The notes under the pieces: model-generated | Database searches by the model: none | Told to the model about the DNA's origin: nothing | What the model saw: the letters and a program-made list of their open reading frames with translations, nothing else | Translations under genes and position numbers: made by a program | Part shown: one piece after another, positions 8,860 to 17,906 of the stretch | Position numbering within the stretch: the first letter of the stretch is position 1 | Layout of the letters: each line of letters opens with the position of its first letter | NCBI RefSeq assembly: GCF_006770285.1 | Contig: NZ_CP017195.1 | Span: 1,984,001-2,048,000 of the forward strand | From: Lactococcus paracarnosus | GTDB taxonomy: Bacteria; Bacillota; Bacilli; Lactobacillales; Streptococcaceae | Reading direction: 5' to 3' | Length of the DNA: 64,000 bases

Positions 8860-9536
8860 ACCATCGTTTCTAGCATCTTAATTAATGTCCGCGCTGATTT
8901 TTCTCCGGCATGAATGATAAACTCATCAAAGTTTGTTGCTGCTTGTCCATCCGCTGTATCAGAAATACTGCGCACAACAACAAAGGGTTTGCCAAGCGCT
9001 GTTGCGGCTTGCGCAATAGCAGCACCTTCCATCTCTACAGCAAGTACATCAGGAAAATGAGACTTGATTTCCAACTGGCGTGCTTTTGATGAAATAAATG
9101 AATCTGATGAGGTGACTAATCCCGTTTTTGCATTAGGATCCGCTTTTTTGAGTTCTGATACAAAATACTTACTGCTATGATAATAGAGGTCTTGTCCAGC
9201 CATTTGACCAAATGCATAGCCAAATGCTGTCACATCAACATCATGATAGGCAAGTCTATCCGCAATCACAACATCACCAACGTTCAAACCAAGACCGACT
9301 CCTCCGGCAGAACCTGTATTAATAATGCCATCCACCTTAAACACTTCCGCTAAAAGCGTCACTGCAATGGTACTCATGACTTTCCCAATCCCCGATTTTA
9401 CCAAGACAACCTCATGGCGGCCTATTGTACCTGTATAGAAAACAACCCCATGATGGCTGGCTTTAGTCACCTCTTGAATTGTTTGGGTTAACACTTTAAG
9501 TTCTTCATCCATTGCTGCAATAATGCCTAATTTCAT
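8856..9536 (-). CDS. mtnN: 5'-methylthioadenosine/S-adenosylhomocysteine nucleosidase
   Basis: MtnN (Pfs) removes adenine from MTA and SAH, and the SAH branch feeds AI-2 formation through LuxS. The 226-residue protein has the N-terminal AAMDEEL with the catalytic Glu, INTGSAGGVG, AVEMEGAAIA and the catalytic Asp in RSISDTAD. It has a strong ribosome site (GAGGAG) and sits in the conserved streptococcal order glmU-nudF-macP-mtnN. Confidence 0.95.
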   Translation of the reverse strand: MKLGIIAAMDEELKVLTQTIQEVTKASHHGVVFYTGTIGRHEVVLVKSGIGKVMSTIAVTLLAEVFKVDGIINTGSAGGVGLGLNVGDVVIADRLAYHDVDVTAFGYAFGQMAGQDLYYHSSKYFVSELKKADPNAKTGLVTSSDSFISSKARQLEIKSHFPDVLAVEMEGAAIAQAATALGKPFVVVRSISDTADGQAATNFDEFIIHAGEKSARTLIKMLETMV

Positions 9537-9612
9537 GTTTACTCCTCTTCTCCTACATACAAAGCATACCCAAGTATGTCCGATTTCTATTTCCTCTTAA
9601 TGAACCATGCCA

Positions 9613-9885
9613 TTAGAACTTAAAGACGATAATCATCACAACAATCAATAAAATCGCTAAAATGATGATGGAACGCGTAATTTTCTTACCCCGTTCTTCT
9701 CGTTTCTGAGATTCTATTCGGCGGCTCTTATAAATCTGGTTCTTTTCCAGCTTTGTTTTTTCAGATGCAAACTTTTTTATTAACTGCGTATCATCTTGTT
9801 TAGCCTGAAGCAATTCTTGCTCAAGTCGCTTTTTGTTTCGTTTGGCTTCTTTGATGATATCATCTGTCAGTAATGGTCTAGGCAT
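9613..9885 (-). CDS. macP: MacP-like cofactor of cell-wall synthase PBP2a
   Basis: This 90-residue protein starts PRPLLTDDIIKEAKRNKK, has a long charged coiled-coil-like middle, and ends in a single membrane helix (about residues 68-88). Its place between nudF and mtnN, downstream of glmU, matches the pneumococcal macP locus. There, MacP is known as a membrane-anchored activator of the class A penicillin-binding protein PBP2a whose cytoplasmic part is phosphorylated by StkP. The call rests on gene order, size, topology and the PLLTD start. ATG at 9885 overlaps the nudF stop by eight bases and has GGGAG upstream; the longer frame lies inside nudF. Confidence 0.72.
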   Translation of the reverse strand: MPRPLLTDDIIKEAKRNKKRLEQELLQAKQDDTQLIKKFASEKTKLEKNQIYKSRRIESQKREERGKKITRSIIILAILLIVVMIIVFKF

Positions 9886-10438
9886 GTGTGTCAAGCTCCC
9901 AATATTGAATGGCAATGATGGTTTTGGCATCCGCAATCTCACCAGATTTTATCATGGCTTTTGCCTCAGCAAGTGTCACCTCGTGCAGTTCAATCGTTTC
10001 ATCAGCATCTTGTGGGCGCGGATTGTCAACCTTAGTCAGATTTTGTGCTTTATACAGGTGTAATACTTCGTTACAAAATCCTGGTGCCGTGTAAAACTCA
10101 CTGATTTTAACGATCGTTGCTGCCGCCATACCAGTCTCTTCTTCAAGTTCACGGACCATCGCAGCTTGTGGGTCACTATTTTCACCCTGTTCAAGCTTGC
10201 CCGCTGGTATTTCGTAGATCACTTTTTCAAGTGCCTTTCGAAATTGTCTAACAAGAATCAACTTCTGTTCGTCAGTAATGGCAAGTACAGCAACACCACC
10301 ATTGTGAAAGACAAGTTCGCGTTTTGCAGTTTCTGTTTTCCCTGGAAGTGTAACTGTATCATATTTGACATCGATCACCTGTCCTTTAAAGATATCTTCT
10401 CGAGTTACTGTTTTTTCTTCAAAGTCTTCAAAATTCAT
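9878..10438 (-). CDS. nudF: ADP-ribose pyrophosphatase (Nudix)
   Basis: NudF hydrolyses ADP-ribose to AMP and ribose 5-phosphate. The 186-residue protein has a Nudix box GKLEQGE...RELEEETGM; nine residues, rather than the textbook seven, separate the first Glu from RE. EIPAGKLE and PGFCNEVLHLY blocks fit the ADP-ribose branch. ATG at 10438 is chosen with GGAG 11 bases upstream; an ATG nine bases earlier is too close to it. It lies between glmU and macP. Confidence 0.9.
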   Translation of the reverse strand: MNFEDFEEKTVTREDIFKGQVIDVKYDTVTLPGKTETAKRELVFHNGGVAVLAITDEQKLILVRQFRKALEKVIYEIPAGKLEQGENSDPQAAMVRELEEETGMAAATIVKISEFYTAPGFCNEVLHLYKAQNLTKVDNPRPQDADETIELHEVTLAEAKAMIKSGEIADAKTIIAIQYWELDTHA

Positions 10439-10475
10439 AGCTATCATATCTCCATTCCACATATAGCTTACCTAA

Positions 10476-11849
10476 TCAGTCTTCATGGTAACTGGGCAAG
10501 TTTTTAGCACGACCACTCTTATTTGTCTGACGCGCTCGACCAAATGCGACATCATCTTGCAAGACATCCGTCGTAATCACAGAACCTGCTGTCGTGATCG
10601 CATTTTTACCGATTGATAGTGGTGCAATTAAAGTCGAGTTACTACCGATGAAGGCATAATCTTCAATCTCAGTATTAAATTTATTCTTACCATCATAATT
10701 GACTGTAATCGTGCCAGCACCAAAATTAACACCGTCTCCCACAGTTGCATTGCCGATATAGGTTAAGTGCCCTGCTTTTGTCCCCACGCCTAACGATGAA
10801 GCTTTTACTTCTACGAAATTACCAACATGGACATCTTCATGAAGGACAGTACTTGGTCTCAGATGGGCATAAGGGCCAACATTTGCCCCTTCTTTCAGCA
10901 CTGAGTATTCAACGGTTGAGTTGCGAATTTCTGTATGATGTGCAAGTGTTGCATCCTCAATACGACTGCCTGATGTGATTCGGACGTCTCGGCCAATCAC
11001 AGTTTTACCTGTAATCACAACATTTGGTTCGATGATCGTATCATAACCAATCTCAACATCTGAATCAATATAGGTTGTTTCAGGATCAATCAAGGTCACA
11101 CCATTCACCATGTGTTGACGATTAATCCGGTGACGCATGATCTTTTCTGCTTGTGATAAAGCAATTCTATCATTAACACCGATTGACTCTTCAAAGTCAT
11201 CTAAGACAAAAGCACCGATTTTTTCATCATTGCGCTTCAAAATTTCAATGACATCCGTTAAGTAATACTCACCTTGGGCATTATCTGTTGTGATATTGGA
11301 TAAGGCATCAAATAAGGCTTGGTTATCAAAAACATAAGTGCCCGTATTAATTTCCTGAACTGATTTTTCAAAATCATTGGCATCTTTTTGCTCGACAATT
11401 TTAGCAACATGACCCTCTTCACGAATAATACGGCCATAGCCTGTCGGATCTTCAGCAATTGCTGTGAGTATCGTTGCTGTCGCATTTTCCGACTGATGAT
11501 ACTCAAATAAGTCAACTAAGCTCTCTGGTCTGATTAAGGGTGTGTCTCCTGCGATGACAAGTGTTGTCCCCTTAAGATCTTTAAGTAATGATTCAGCAAT
11601 TTTAACCGCATGACCAGTTCCTAGTTGTTCTTCTTGCTTAACATAACCGATATACTCAGGTAGCACACCTAGAACTTCAGTTGCACCATGTCCAACAATG
11701 ACAATCGTTTTTTCTGGATTAATGGCACGAGTAGCTGAAACAACATGGTTGACCATTGGTTTACCAGTTACCTGATGTAAGACTTTGGGTAAATCAGACT
11801 TCATACGTGTCCCTTTACCAGCTGCTAAAATAATTGCATATTGATTCAT
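10476..11849 (-). CDS. glmU: Bifunctional UDP-N-acetylglucosamine pyrophosphorylase / glucosamine-1-phosphate acetyltransferase
   Basis: GlmU makes UDP-GlcNAc for peptidoglycan and teichoic acids. The N-terminal uridyltransferase shows [18 protein letters not shown]; the C-terminal half is a left-handed beta-helix of hexapeptide repeats with the acetyltransferase block [27 protein letters not shown]. It is 457 residues from ATG 11849, which has AAGGAG upstream. It heads the run of minus-strand genes down to pepC and has an extended -10 promoter upstream. Confidence 0.97.
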   Translation of the reverse strand: MNQYAIILAAGKGTRMKSDLPKVLHQVTGKPMVNHVVSATRAINPEKTIVIVGHGATEVLGVLPEYIGYVKQEEQLGTGHAVKIAESLLKDLKGTTLVIAGDTPLIRPESLVDLFEYHQSENATATILTAIAEDPTGYGRIIREEGHVAKIVEQKDANDFEKSVQEINTGTYVFDNQALFDALSNITTDNAQGEYYLTDVIEILKRNDEKIGAFVLDDFEESIGVNDRIALSQAEKIMRHRINRQHMVNGVTLIDPETTYIDSDVEIGYDTIIEPNVVITGKTVIGRDVRITSGSRIEDATLAHHTEIRNSTVEYSVLKEGANVGPYAHLRPSTVLHEDVHVGNFVEVKASSLGVGTKAGHLTYIGNATVGDGVNFGAGTITVNYDGKNKFNTEIEDYAFIGSNSTLIAPLSIGKNAITTAGSVITTDVLQDDVAFGRARQTNKSGRAKNLPSYHED

Positions 11850-11965
11850 AACGACTCCTTTTATTTTGTTAACACAGGGCACCTAAACAGTCACATAAGA
11901 TGTAATTCGACTCATTTAGGAACATAGGCTAACATCCATCTCTAAAATAATATAATAATAAGCCT

Positions 11966-11994
11966 ATTATACCAATAATCTCTTATTTTGTCTT
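11966..11994 (-). promoter_or_regulatory. Promoter of the glmU run
   Basis: On the minus strand TGGTATAAT (extended -10, hexamer 11966-11971) lies 17 bases from AAGACA (11989-11994), about 117 bases upstream of the glmU start. Confidence 0.65.
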
Positions 11995-12102
11995 AAATAA
12001 TACGGTTCTCATGGCTTTTGTCTCATCCTATTCTTAAATAGGCTACGCAATTGGATCGTCTTAATTTTGCACCATGTTCATATTTAGCCGTTATCAGTCC
12101 TT

Positions 12103-12132
12103 TTGAATTATCAAGTAAACTTATGGTAAAAT
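12103..12132 (+). promoter_or_regulatory. Promoter of proC
   Basis: TTGAAT (12103-12108), 18-base spacer, TGGTAAAAT (extended -10, hexamer 12127-12132). It is about 90 bases upstream of the proC start. Confidence 0.6.
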
Positions 12133-12220
12133 AGATAAAATAGGGGACCTTAAGCTCACTTTTTATGACGCTTCCCGCTATACATTGACGACTTAATTTT
12201 GCTAAACAAAGGAGCACATC

Positions 12221-13000
12221 ATGATTGCTATCGGTTTCATTGGCGCAGGAAAAATGGCATCAGCCATCATCAACGGGTTAGACAAAGATAAATTCAACAT
12301 CCAAATATCCGGACGTACCCTTGATACAACACAAAAAACTGCTCACACGTTAGGCATCAAAGCAGCAGCTAGCCACACTGAGCTGATTGAAAGCTCAGAT
12401 ATTGTTGTACTTGCTGTTAAACCACATATCATTCCATCTATATTAGCTGCATATCAGATAAATAAACCGCTTGTGTCTATTGCAGCAGGTATGACCCTGT
12501 CTGATTTGGAGGCATTGACCACTAGCAAACAACCGTTGATCAGAGTCATGCCAAACATTAACGCGACGATTCAGAAATCAACGACAGGCATCACAAGAAA
12601 TACCAACGTTTCGGATAGCACTTTTGCTACTGTCACCGCTATTTTTGAAAGTATCGGTAGCGTACATGAACTTGCTGAGAAAGATTTCGGCACCTTCACT
12701 GCCCTAGCCGGTAGCTCTCCTGCCTATATCTATATGTTTATAGATGCCATGAGTCGTGCAGGTGTCCTACATGGTATGCCAAAAGATGTGAGCACTAAAA
12801 TCGTAGCTGAAACAGTCCTTGCAAGTGCTGAAATGTTACTCTCTTCTGATCTCAACCCTTGGACCTTGGTTGATAATGTCTCAAGCCCAGGTGGGACAAC
12901 CGTCGCTGGTGTCGTAAGTTTGGAACAAAATAACTTTGTCGCAACTGTGATTGATGCCATCACAGCAACAGTTGATAAGAACAAAGCCATGTCTAACTAA
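12221..13000 (+). CDS. proC: Pyrroline-5-carboxylate reductase
   Basis: ProC reduces pyrroline-5-carboxylate to proline with NAD(P)H. The 259-residue protein has the N-terminal GFIGAGKMASAI nucleotide motif, VLAVKPH, and the C-terminal signature region SSPGGTTVAGV. ATG at 12221 has AAAGGAG upstream. It is a single-gene unit with its own promoter and terminator; proA and proB are not in the window. Confidence 0.95.
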   Translation: MIAIGFIGAGKMASAIINGLDKDKFNIQISGRTLDTTQKTAHTLGIKAAASHTELIESSDIVVLAVKPHIIPSILAAYQINKPLVSIAAGMTLSDLEALTTSKQPLIRVMPNINATIQKSTTGITRNTNVSDSTFATVTAIFESIGSVHELAEKDFGTFTALAGSSPAYIYMFIDAMSRAGVLHGMPKDVSTKIVAETVLASAEMLLSSDLNPWTLVDNVSSPGGTTVAGVVSLEQNNFVATVIDAITATVDKNKAMSN

Positions 13001-13029
13001 CGCTTACTAACTTTTTTAATAACTAACCT

Positions 13030-13064
13030 AAAAACGCTATATCTCAGATAGATATAGCGTTTTT
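13030..13064 (+). terminator. Terminator of proC
   Basis: A long perfect stem (AAAACGCTATATCT with its complement) ends in TTTTT; by symmetry it could also work on the other strand. Confidence 0.9.
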
Positions 13065-13092
13065 AATGATGCTAAATCTAAAAAACTTATTA

Positions 13093-13129
13093 TAAAAAAA
13101 AAGATGAACCAATGGGATACCGGCTCATC
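13093..13129 (-). terminator. Terminator of tig
   Basis: On the minus strand AGATGAGCC pairs with GGTTCATCT (one wobble) and is followed by eight T residues (13093-13100). Confidence 0.85.
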
Positions 13130-13143
13130 TCTTTTTAACGTTT

Positions 13144-14427
13144 CTATTTTACAACTACTGTAGAAGTGATCACTTCTACAGCTTTTTTAGCTGCAATATC
13201 ATGTTTAAGCATGTCAGTTGGTAAAAGCTTCATCACTTCTTCTTTAGGCATGTTGTATGATTCAGCTAATTCAGAAATTTCAGTATCAATTTCGTCTTGT
13301 GTTGTCACAAAGTTTTCAGCAGCTGCTACAGCTTCGATCACTAGGTTTGTACGAACACGTTTGTCAGCATCACCTTCAAATTGTGTATGAAGTTGTTCTT
13401 CAGATGTCCCTGTTAATTGGTAGTACATATCAGCAGAGATACCTTGTTGTTGCATGTTACCAAGGAATTCATTCATGGCACGGTGTACTTCATCATGAAC
13501 CATTTCACCTGGCAACTCAACGATTTCTGCATTTGCAACAGCTGTTTCAATCGCAGCTGTCTCAACAGCATCTGTATACTGTGTTTCTTTTTCTTCAGTT
13601 AATTGTGTTTTATATTTTTCTTTAAGTTCAGCTAATGTTTCAACTTCTTCGTCGATATCTTTAGCTAATTCATCATCAATTTCAGGCACTTCTTTAGCTT
13701 TAACTTCATGAATCGTTGTGACAAAGACAGCATCTTTACCAGCTAAATCTTCAGCTTGGTAATCTTCAGGGAAAGTTACTTTCACTTCGATAGTTTCGCC
13801 AGCTTTATGACCAACTAATTGCTCTTCATAACCAGGAATAAATGATGCAGAACCAAGTTCTAGGCTATGGTTTTCTGCAGTGCCGCCATCAAACGCAACA
13901 CCGTCAACTTTACCTTCGAAATCGATGACAACAGTATCACCATTTTCAGCAGCATCTGCTTTGATAACTAATTCAGCAAGATTTTTTTGTGCTGCTTCAA
14001 TTTTTGCATCAACATCAGCATCAGTCACATCTTTGTCAACAGTTACAGAAACTTCAAGGTTTTTATAGTCACCAAGTTTAACTTCAGGTTTTACAACAAC
14101 ATCAGCTGTAATTTCCCATGCTTCACCTTCATTCATTGATTTAATATCAATTTTAGGTTGCGCAACTGGATCAATACCAGCTTCAGCTACAGCTGCGTCA
14201 TAGCTTTCAGGTAAAACAGCATTTAATGCTTCTTCATAAAGTGATGCTTCACCGTACATTTTGTTAAAAATTGTACGTGATACTTTACCTTTACGGAAAC
14301 CAGGTACGTTTAGGTTCTTTTTAACTTTATTGAAAGCTGCATCAAGACCTTTTGCAATGAGATCTTGCTCGATTGTAAAAGTTAAAGTCCCGTTATTTAC
14401 ACCAGTTTTTTCAAAACTTGCAGTCAT
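13144..14427 (-). CDS. tig: Trigger factor (ribosome-associated chaperone, peptidyl-prolyl isomerase)
   Basis: Trigger factor binds at the ribosome exit and folds nascent chains. The 427-residue protein has the N-terminal ribosome-binding signature [10 protein letters not shown] (about residues 43-52), a central FKBP-type domain ([14 protein letters not shown], about 160-245) and a long helical C-terminal arm. It is a single-gene unit with its own promoter and terminator. Confidence 0.97.
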   Translation of the reverse strand: MTASFEKTGVNNGTLTFTIEQDLIAKGLDAAFNKVKKNLNVPGFRKGKVSRTIFNKMYGEASLYEEALNAVLPESYDAAVAEAGIDPVAQPKIDIKSMNEGEAWEITADVVVKPEVKLGDYKNLEVSVTVDKDVTDADVDAKIEAAQKNLAELVIKADAAENGDTVVIDFEGKVDGVAFDGGTAENHSLELGSASFIPGYEEQLVGHKAGETIEVKVTFPEDYQAEDLAGKDAVFVTTIHEVKAKEVPEIDDELAKDIDEEVETLAELKEKYKTQLTEEKETQYTDAVETAAIETAVANAEIVELPGEMVHDEVHRAMNEFLGNMQQQGISADMYYQLTGTSEEQLHTQFEGDADKRVRTNLVIEAVAAAENFVTTQDEIDTEISELAESYNMPKEEVMKLLPTDMLKHDIAAKKAVEVITSTVVVK

Positions 14428-14520
14428 TTGTATTTCTCCTAATTTATAATCTATTTGAGCTTATCTCTAAGGAAATAAATCTTGGTATCCAAAAAGTATA
14501 AACGTCAGTTCAACTTGTTT

Positions 14521-14549
14521 ATTTTAGCATAATAATGCCTACAAATCAA
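14521..14549 (-). promoter_or_regulatory. Promoter of tig
   Basis: On the minus strand TTGATT (14544-14549), 17 bases, TGCTAAAAT (extended -10, hexamer 14521-14526). Confidence 0.65.
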
Positions 14550-14595
14550 GTATTTATATAGCCTGTCAAAGACTATCGCTTCATATACTAGCTAA

Positions 14596-14787
14596 TCATG
14601 ACTTGCTACTTAATTTACTAAAAAAATCATGCCAGATACTTGGTCTGAAAATATCGCCAGGATTTTTACCACCTAGACCGCCATACCCTAGCATAAGACC
14701 TAACACAATAGCAAGCGCCATTAAAATGACAACCAGTAAAATTAATGAAATGCGTAGTCCCAAAAATTTAATCGTCTTTTTAAACAT
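14596..14787 (-). CDS. epuA: EpuA-like small membrane protein
   Basis: This 63-residue protein has one membrane helix (about residues 13-35) followed by a short outside tail, [22 protein letters not shown]. That tail pattern (GY...G.NP..vf.p..W) and the position directly after murA match EpuA, which databases list as a DNA-directed RNA polymerase subunit beta family; its function is not settled. It overlaps the 3' end of murA by eight bases, so it is surely co-translated. Confidence 0.75.
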   Translation of the reverse strand: MFKKTIKFLGLRISLILLVVILMALAIVLGLMLGYGGLGGKNPGDIFRPSIWHDFFSKLSSKS

Positions 14788-16063
14788 CGTCTTGCCCTTC
14801 CAAATGAATGCGTTTAATATCTGCCCCTAAGCTGGCCAATTTCTCATGGAATTTATAGTAGCCACGGTCTAAATGCTTCAAATTCCCGACAGTTGTTGTC
14901 CCATCTGCAACCATACCTAAGAGAATCAAAGCGGCACTAGCACGAAGGTCGGTTGAGCGAACTTCGGCACCTGAAAAATGACTACTACCTTGAATATTTG
15001 CTGTATTTCTTGAAATATCAACAGACAAGCCCATACGACGCATCTCTTCAAGATGCTGAAAACGATTTTCAAAAACAGTTTCAATCATGACTGACTCACC
15101 TTTAGCAATTGCTTGAGCAGCTGTCATTTGTGCTTGCATGTCTGTTGGAAAACCAGGGTGAGGTAAGGTTTTAACAGTCACAGGTTTCAACGTGTCAGGA
15201 CCGATAATTCTGATACCATCTTCTTCTTGAATGATTGCAACACCCATTTCAGAAAGCTTCGATAATAAGGGTCTGTTATGTTCACGCACTGCATCAAGAA
15301 TCAGCACATTCCCTTGGGTGATCGCCGCTGCAACCATAAACGTGCCTGCCTCGATTCTATCTTGGACAACACTGTGCGATGTGCCATGCATCTTCTCTAC
15401 ACCCTTGATGATGATTGTATCAGTGCCAGCACCCTTGACATCAGCACCCATTTTATTTAGTAAGTTAGCTAGGTCAACGATTTCTGGTTCCCGAGCTGCA
15501 TTTTCTAATACCATGGTACCTTTAGCCAATGTTGCAGCCATCATAATATTTTGCGTCGCACCAACAGATGGAAAATCCATGTAAAAATGGGCACCATGAA
15601 GTTCAGTCGCTTTCGCCTCGATAAAACCACCATTCTGAGTGATTTCTGCACCCATCGCTTGTAAGCCACGGATGTGTAGATCAATTGGCCGTGAGCCAAT
15701 TGTACAGCCACCAGGCATAGAGACACGTGCATGCCCATTACGTGCAAGAATTGGCCCTAGCACAACAATAGAAGCCCGCATTTTACTCACATATTCATAA
15801 GGTGCTTCAATAGCAACGTCTGTCGCTGCTTGTGTGCGCACACTCTTTTTAGCCTCATCAAAAATTAATGGAATATTTAGATGTTTAATCACTGCATTCA
15901 TCGTATAGACATCACTAAGAATTGGGACATTACAAAGTACTGTCTCCCCCTCAGATGGTAATATTGTTGCTGCTAAAAGCGGTAACACTGCATTTTTAGC
16001 ACCTTCAATCTCAACTTGACCCTCAAGTTTTGTCTGCCCACCATTGATTATTATTTTATCCAT
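14780..16063 (-). CDS. murA: UDP-N-acetylglucosamine 1-carboxyvinyltransferase
   Basis: MurA performs the first committed step of peptidoglycan synthesis, transferring enolpyruvate from PEP to UDP-GlcNAc. The catalytic Cys is in [12 protein letters not shown], the residue targeted by fosfomycin, and the KN pair of the active site is in [11 protein letters not shown]. The 427-residue length is normal. Low-GC Gram-positives often have two murA copies; only one is seen here. Confidence 0.96.
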   Translation of the reverse strand: MDKIIINGGQTKLEGQVEIEGAKNAVLPLLAATILPSEGETVLCNVPILSDVYTMNAVIKHLNIPLIFDEAKKSVRTQAATDVAIEAPYEYVSKMRASIVVLGPILARNGHARVSMPGGCTIGSRPIDLHIRGLQAMGAEITQNGGFIEAKATELHGAHFYMDFPSVGATQNIMMAATLAKGTMVLENAAREPEIVDLANLLNKMGADVKGAGTDTIIIKGVEKMHGTSHSVVQDRIEAGTFMVAAAITQGNVLILDAVREHNRPLLSKLSEMGVAIIQEEDGIRIIGPDTLKPVTVKTLPHPGFPTDMQAQMTAAQAIAKGESVMIETVFENRFQHLEEMRRMGLSVDISRNTANIQGSSHFSGAEVRSTDLRASAALILLGMVADGTTTVGNLKHLDRGYYKFHEKLASLGADIKRIHLEGQDDV

Positions 16064-16138
16064 TGTTCTTCTTTCACATTTTATCTTTTACAAAATTATA
16101 TCATATTTACATTTTTTGTGTTTATATCATGGACTAAC

Positions 16139-16166
16139 GAAAAAAACGGTAGGAAAGCCTCCGTTT
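16139..16166 (-). terminator. Terminator of the spx-UPF0223-phosphatase unit
   Basis: On the minus strand AAAACGGAGG pairs imperfectly with CCTACCGTTTT and is followed by a T run, just past the phosphatase stop. Confidence 0.7.
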
Positions 16167-16173
16167 TTGGTCG

Positions 16174-16944
16174 TTAGTTTTTGATAGGGCGACTTAAGAT
16201 CTCTAATTGTTGCTTTGGGATCGACATCATCATCTGTCGGCCGTCAAAAGACATTGGGCTCCCATCAAGTTGGACTGTCACATAGCCAAATGGGGCAATC
16301 AGTATGGCACCCGCCGCATAGTCCCAAGGGGATAAATTACTGAAATAACCCCATATTTTACCATCGAGAATATTGGTATATTCTATACCGGCACTCCCAA
16401 TCGCACGAACACCTAATGATTGATGGCTCAAGTCTAACAAACCACCTGCATTTGTCCGATACATATAGGCACTGACACCTATCAAACTTTGAGATAATGG
16501 TGCTACTGATAATCTGATTTGCGCATCATTTTTATAAGTTGTGTCGCCATCTCCCCAATAGAGTGTGTCCTTCATGACATCCAAAATAAGCCCTAGTTTA
16601 CCTACTCCAGACTCATAATAGGCCAACATGACAGCAAAATTATCTTTTTGCACGATAAAATTTGTTGTCCCATCAATCGGATCTATCACCCAAACGTTGC
16701 CGTCATTTATATCATGCCTGATATTATTTTCTTCGGCCAAAATATGATCATGGGGAAACAACTCCTGAATCTTAGAGATGATGGCGTCTTGTACTTCACC
16801 GTCAAGATTCGTTACTAAATCATCAAAGTGTGTTTTTTCTGAAATCTCTAAGGTATCAGACATGTGTGCTTTGATGTAAGCACCCGAATCCTTGACGACT
16901 TCTTTTGCAAACTCAAGCTTGATATTTAATCGATTGTCGGTCAC
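16174..16944 (-). CDS. Inositol monophosphatase family protein
   Basis: This SuhB-like 256-residue protein carries both signatures of the Mg-dependent phosphatase family: the metal-binding DPIDGTTNF and the C-terminal WDYAAGAILIAPFG. In bacteria such enzymes act on inositol-1-phosphate, other sugar phosphates or NADP. The start is GTG at 16944, nine bases after GGAGG; a longer frame only overlaps the UPF0223 gene. It is the third gene of the spx-UPF0223-phosphatase set and is followed by a terminator. Confidence 0.88.
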   Translation of the reverse strand: MTDNRLNIKLEFAKEVVKDSGAYIKAHMSDTLEISEKTHFDDLVTNLDGEVQDAIISKIQELFPHDHILAEENNIRHDINDGNVWVIDPIDGTTNFIVQKDNFAVMLAYYESGVGKLGLILDVMKDTLYWGDGDTTYKNDAQIRLSVAPLSQSLIGVSAYMYRTNAGGLLDLSHQSLGVRAIGSAGIEYTNILDGKIWGYFSNLSPWDYAAGAILIAPFGYVTVQLDGSPMSFDGRQMMMSIPKQQLEILSRPIKN

Positions 16945-17191
16945 TAGTTTTAGCCTCCTGTAGGGCTCTGTAAGTCGAGTATCCTGATGCTTTTTCAAAG
17001 TCACGGTCCATTTGCTTCTCTTGCATTTTCGAAGGGACGACTTCTTTAAATACACGATAAGCAGCTAATAAAGCCGAGCGAGACACACCTGTCTCGTAGA
17101 ATGCTTCAACCTGATTAAAAAACGCGACAACCTGTCCTAATTCTTGGCTTGTCCACCTTAAGTCTAGGGGATATTGATAATTATCTGCCAT
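16913..17191 (-). CDS. UPF0223 family protein
   Basis: A 92-residue cytoplasmic protein of unknown function. YPLDLRWTSQELGQVVAFFNQVE at the start and the DFEKASGYSTYRALQEAK end match UPF0223, a small family of Firmicutes. Two adjacent ATG codons (17194 and 17191) are possible; the upstream one overlaps the spx stop by one base, with GGGAG just before. Its 3' end overlaps the phosphatase gene by about 30 bases, so the three genes are tightly coupled. Confidence 0.85.
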   Translation of the reverse strand: MADNYQYPLDLRWTSQELGQVVAFFNQVEAFYETGVSRSALLAAYRVFKEVVPSKMQEKQMDRDFEKASGYSTYRALQEAKTSDRQSIKYQA

Positions 17192-17193
17192 CA

Positions 17194-17589
17194 TCAAGCT
17201 CCCGAACTCATGACATCACGTAATTCTGCTTGTCTATATGAGCGTGGTAAAAAGGCACGAATTTCATCTTCATTAAACCCGATTTGCATTCTTTTTTCAT
17301 CAACAATAATCGGTCTACGTAGTAAACTTGGATGTTCCGAAATTAAGGAAATAAGTTGATTCATCGTTAGTTCGTCAACATCAACATTTAACTTTTGAAA
17401 CACCTTACTCCTGGTCGAGATAATATCTTCTGTCCCATTTTCTGTTTTAGCCAAAATGGACTTTAAGTCTTCTGCTGTCATCGGTTGTGTTAAAATATTA
17501 TGTTCTTCAAATGGGACACCGTAGCTGTTAAACCACACGCGTGCTTTACGGCAAGACGTGCAACTCGGTGATAAGTATAAATTGATCAT
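17194..17589 (-). CDS. spx: Spx/MgsR family regulator (first of two in the window)
   Basis: Spx proteins bind the alpha subunit of RNA polymerase and redirect transcription under disulfide stress. The redox CxxC is intact (Cys10-Thr-Ser-Cys13 from the ATG at 17589), and the thioredoxin-fold blocks LLRRPIIVDEKRMQIGFNEDEIRAFLPR are typical. An in-frame ATG six bases earlier lacks room for a ribosome site. The second copy near 43.4 kb differs clearly in sequence, as expected in Lactobacillales that carry several Spx paralogues. Its promoter overlaps that of the DUF2829 gene on the other strand. Confidence 0.9.
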   Translation of the reverse strand: MINLYLSPSCTSCRKARVWFNSYGVPFEEHNILTQPMTAEDLKSILAKTENGTEDIISTRSKVFQKLNVDVDELTMNQLISLISEHPSLLRRPIIVDEKRMQIGFNEDEIRAFLPRSYRQAELRDVMSSGA

Positions 17590-17636
17590 AGTCATCTCAC
17601 TTCACTTCACTAATTTTATAAGTTAGTAGTCATTTC

Positions 17637-17665
17637 ATTATACCAAAATTCTGATATAATGTAAT
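17637..17665 (-). promoter_or_regulatory. Promoter of the spx unit, overlapping the divergent DUF2829 promoter
   Basis: On the minus strand TGGTATAAT (extended -10, hexamer 17637-17642) sits 17 bases from ATTACA (17660-17665). The -35 hexamer shares its first base with the plus-strand -10 box, so both promoters cannot be occupied at once. Confidence 0.65.
17638..17660 (+). promoter_or_regulatory. Extended -10 promoter giving a leaderless DUF2829 transcript
   Basis: TGATATAAT (hexamer 17655-17660) ends six bases before the ATG at 17667. Transcription would start at about the A of the start codon. No Shine-Dalgarno sequence is present in GTAATT between them. Confidence 0.65.
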
Positions 17666-17666
17666 T

Positions 17667-17906
17667 ATGAAATTTGAACAGATATTACCAATTCTCAAAA
17701 ACGGCGGAAAAGCCGTACGCACAACAGGTTGGGGTGGCGCTGAAAATTTTGTCAAACTTTTTCAGACCATCACACTAGAAACAGGCGAAACCCTAGACGT
17801 GACGCCCTATTTTTTGATCAATGTATCAGGTGAAGGTGAAGGCTACTCTATGTGGAGTCCAACACCATGTGATATTTTAGCAAATGACTGGCAAATTGTT
17901 GCCTAA
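17667..17906 (+). CDS. DUF2829 family protein, homologous to Thoeris anti-defence protein Tad2
   Basis: The 79-residue protein has the DUF2829 outline: an N-terminal FEQILPILKNGGKAVRTTGW helix-strand ending at a conserved Trp, a middle strand PYFLINVSGEGE, and the C-terminal SMWSPTPCDILANDWQIV. Phage Tad2 proteins belong to DUF2829 and sequester the cyclic ADP-ribose-type signal of Thoeris defence; chromosomal members are mostly uncharacterised. There is no phage gene nearby. The gene lacks a ribosome site and appears leaderless, and its stop codon lies inside a long hairpin. Family assignment is by recognisable pattern; nucleotide binding is inference. Confidence 0.8.
   Translation: MKFEQILPILKNGGKAVRTTGWGGAENFVKLFQTITLETGETLDVTPYFLINVSGEGEGYSMWSPTPCDILANDWQIVA

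Larger units (their letters stand above)
11850..12220. other. Divergent intergenic region between glmU and proC
   Basis: This 371-base AT-rich stretch holds the two divergent promoters listed next. I see no small gene with a ribosome site and no strong hairpin. Confidence 0.6.

Noticed and set aside
12023..12217. 64-codon minus-strand ORF upstream of proC
   Set aside because: It covers the proC promoter, has no ribosome site and no recognisable protein pattern.
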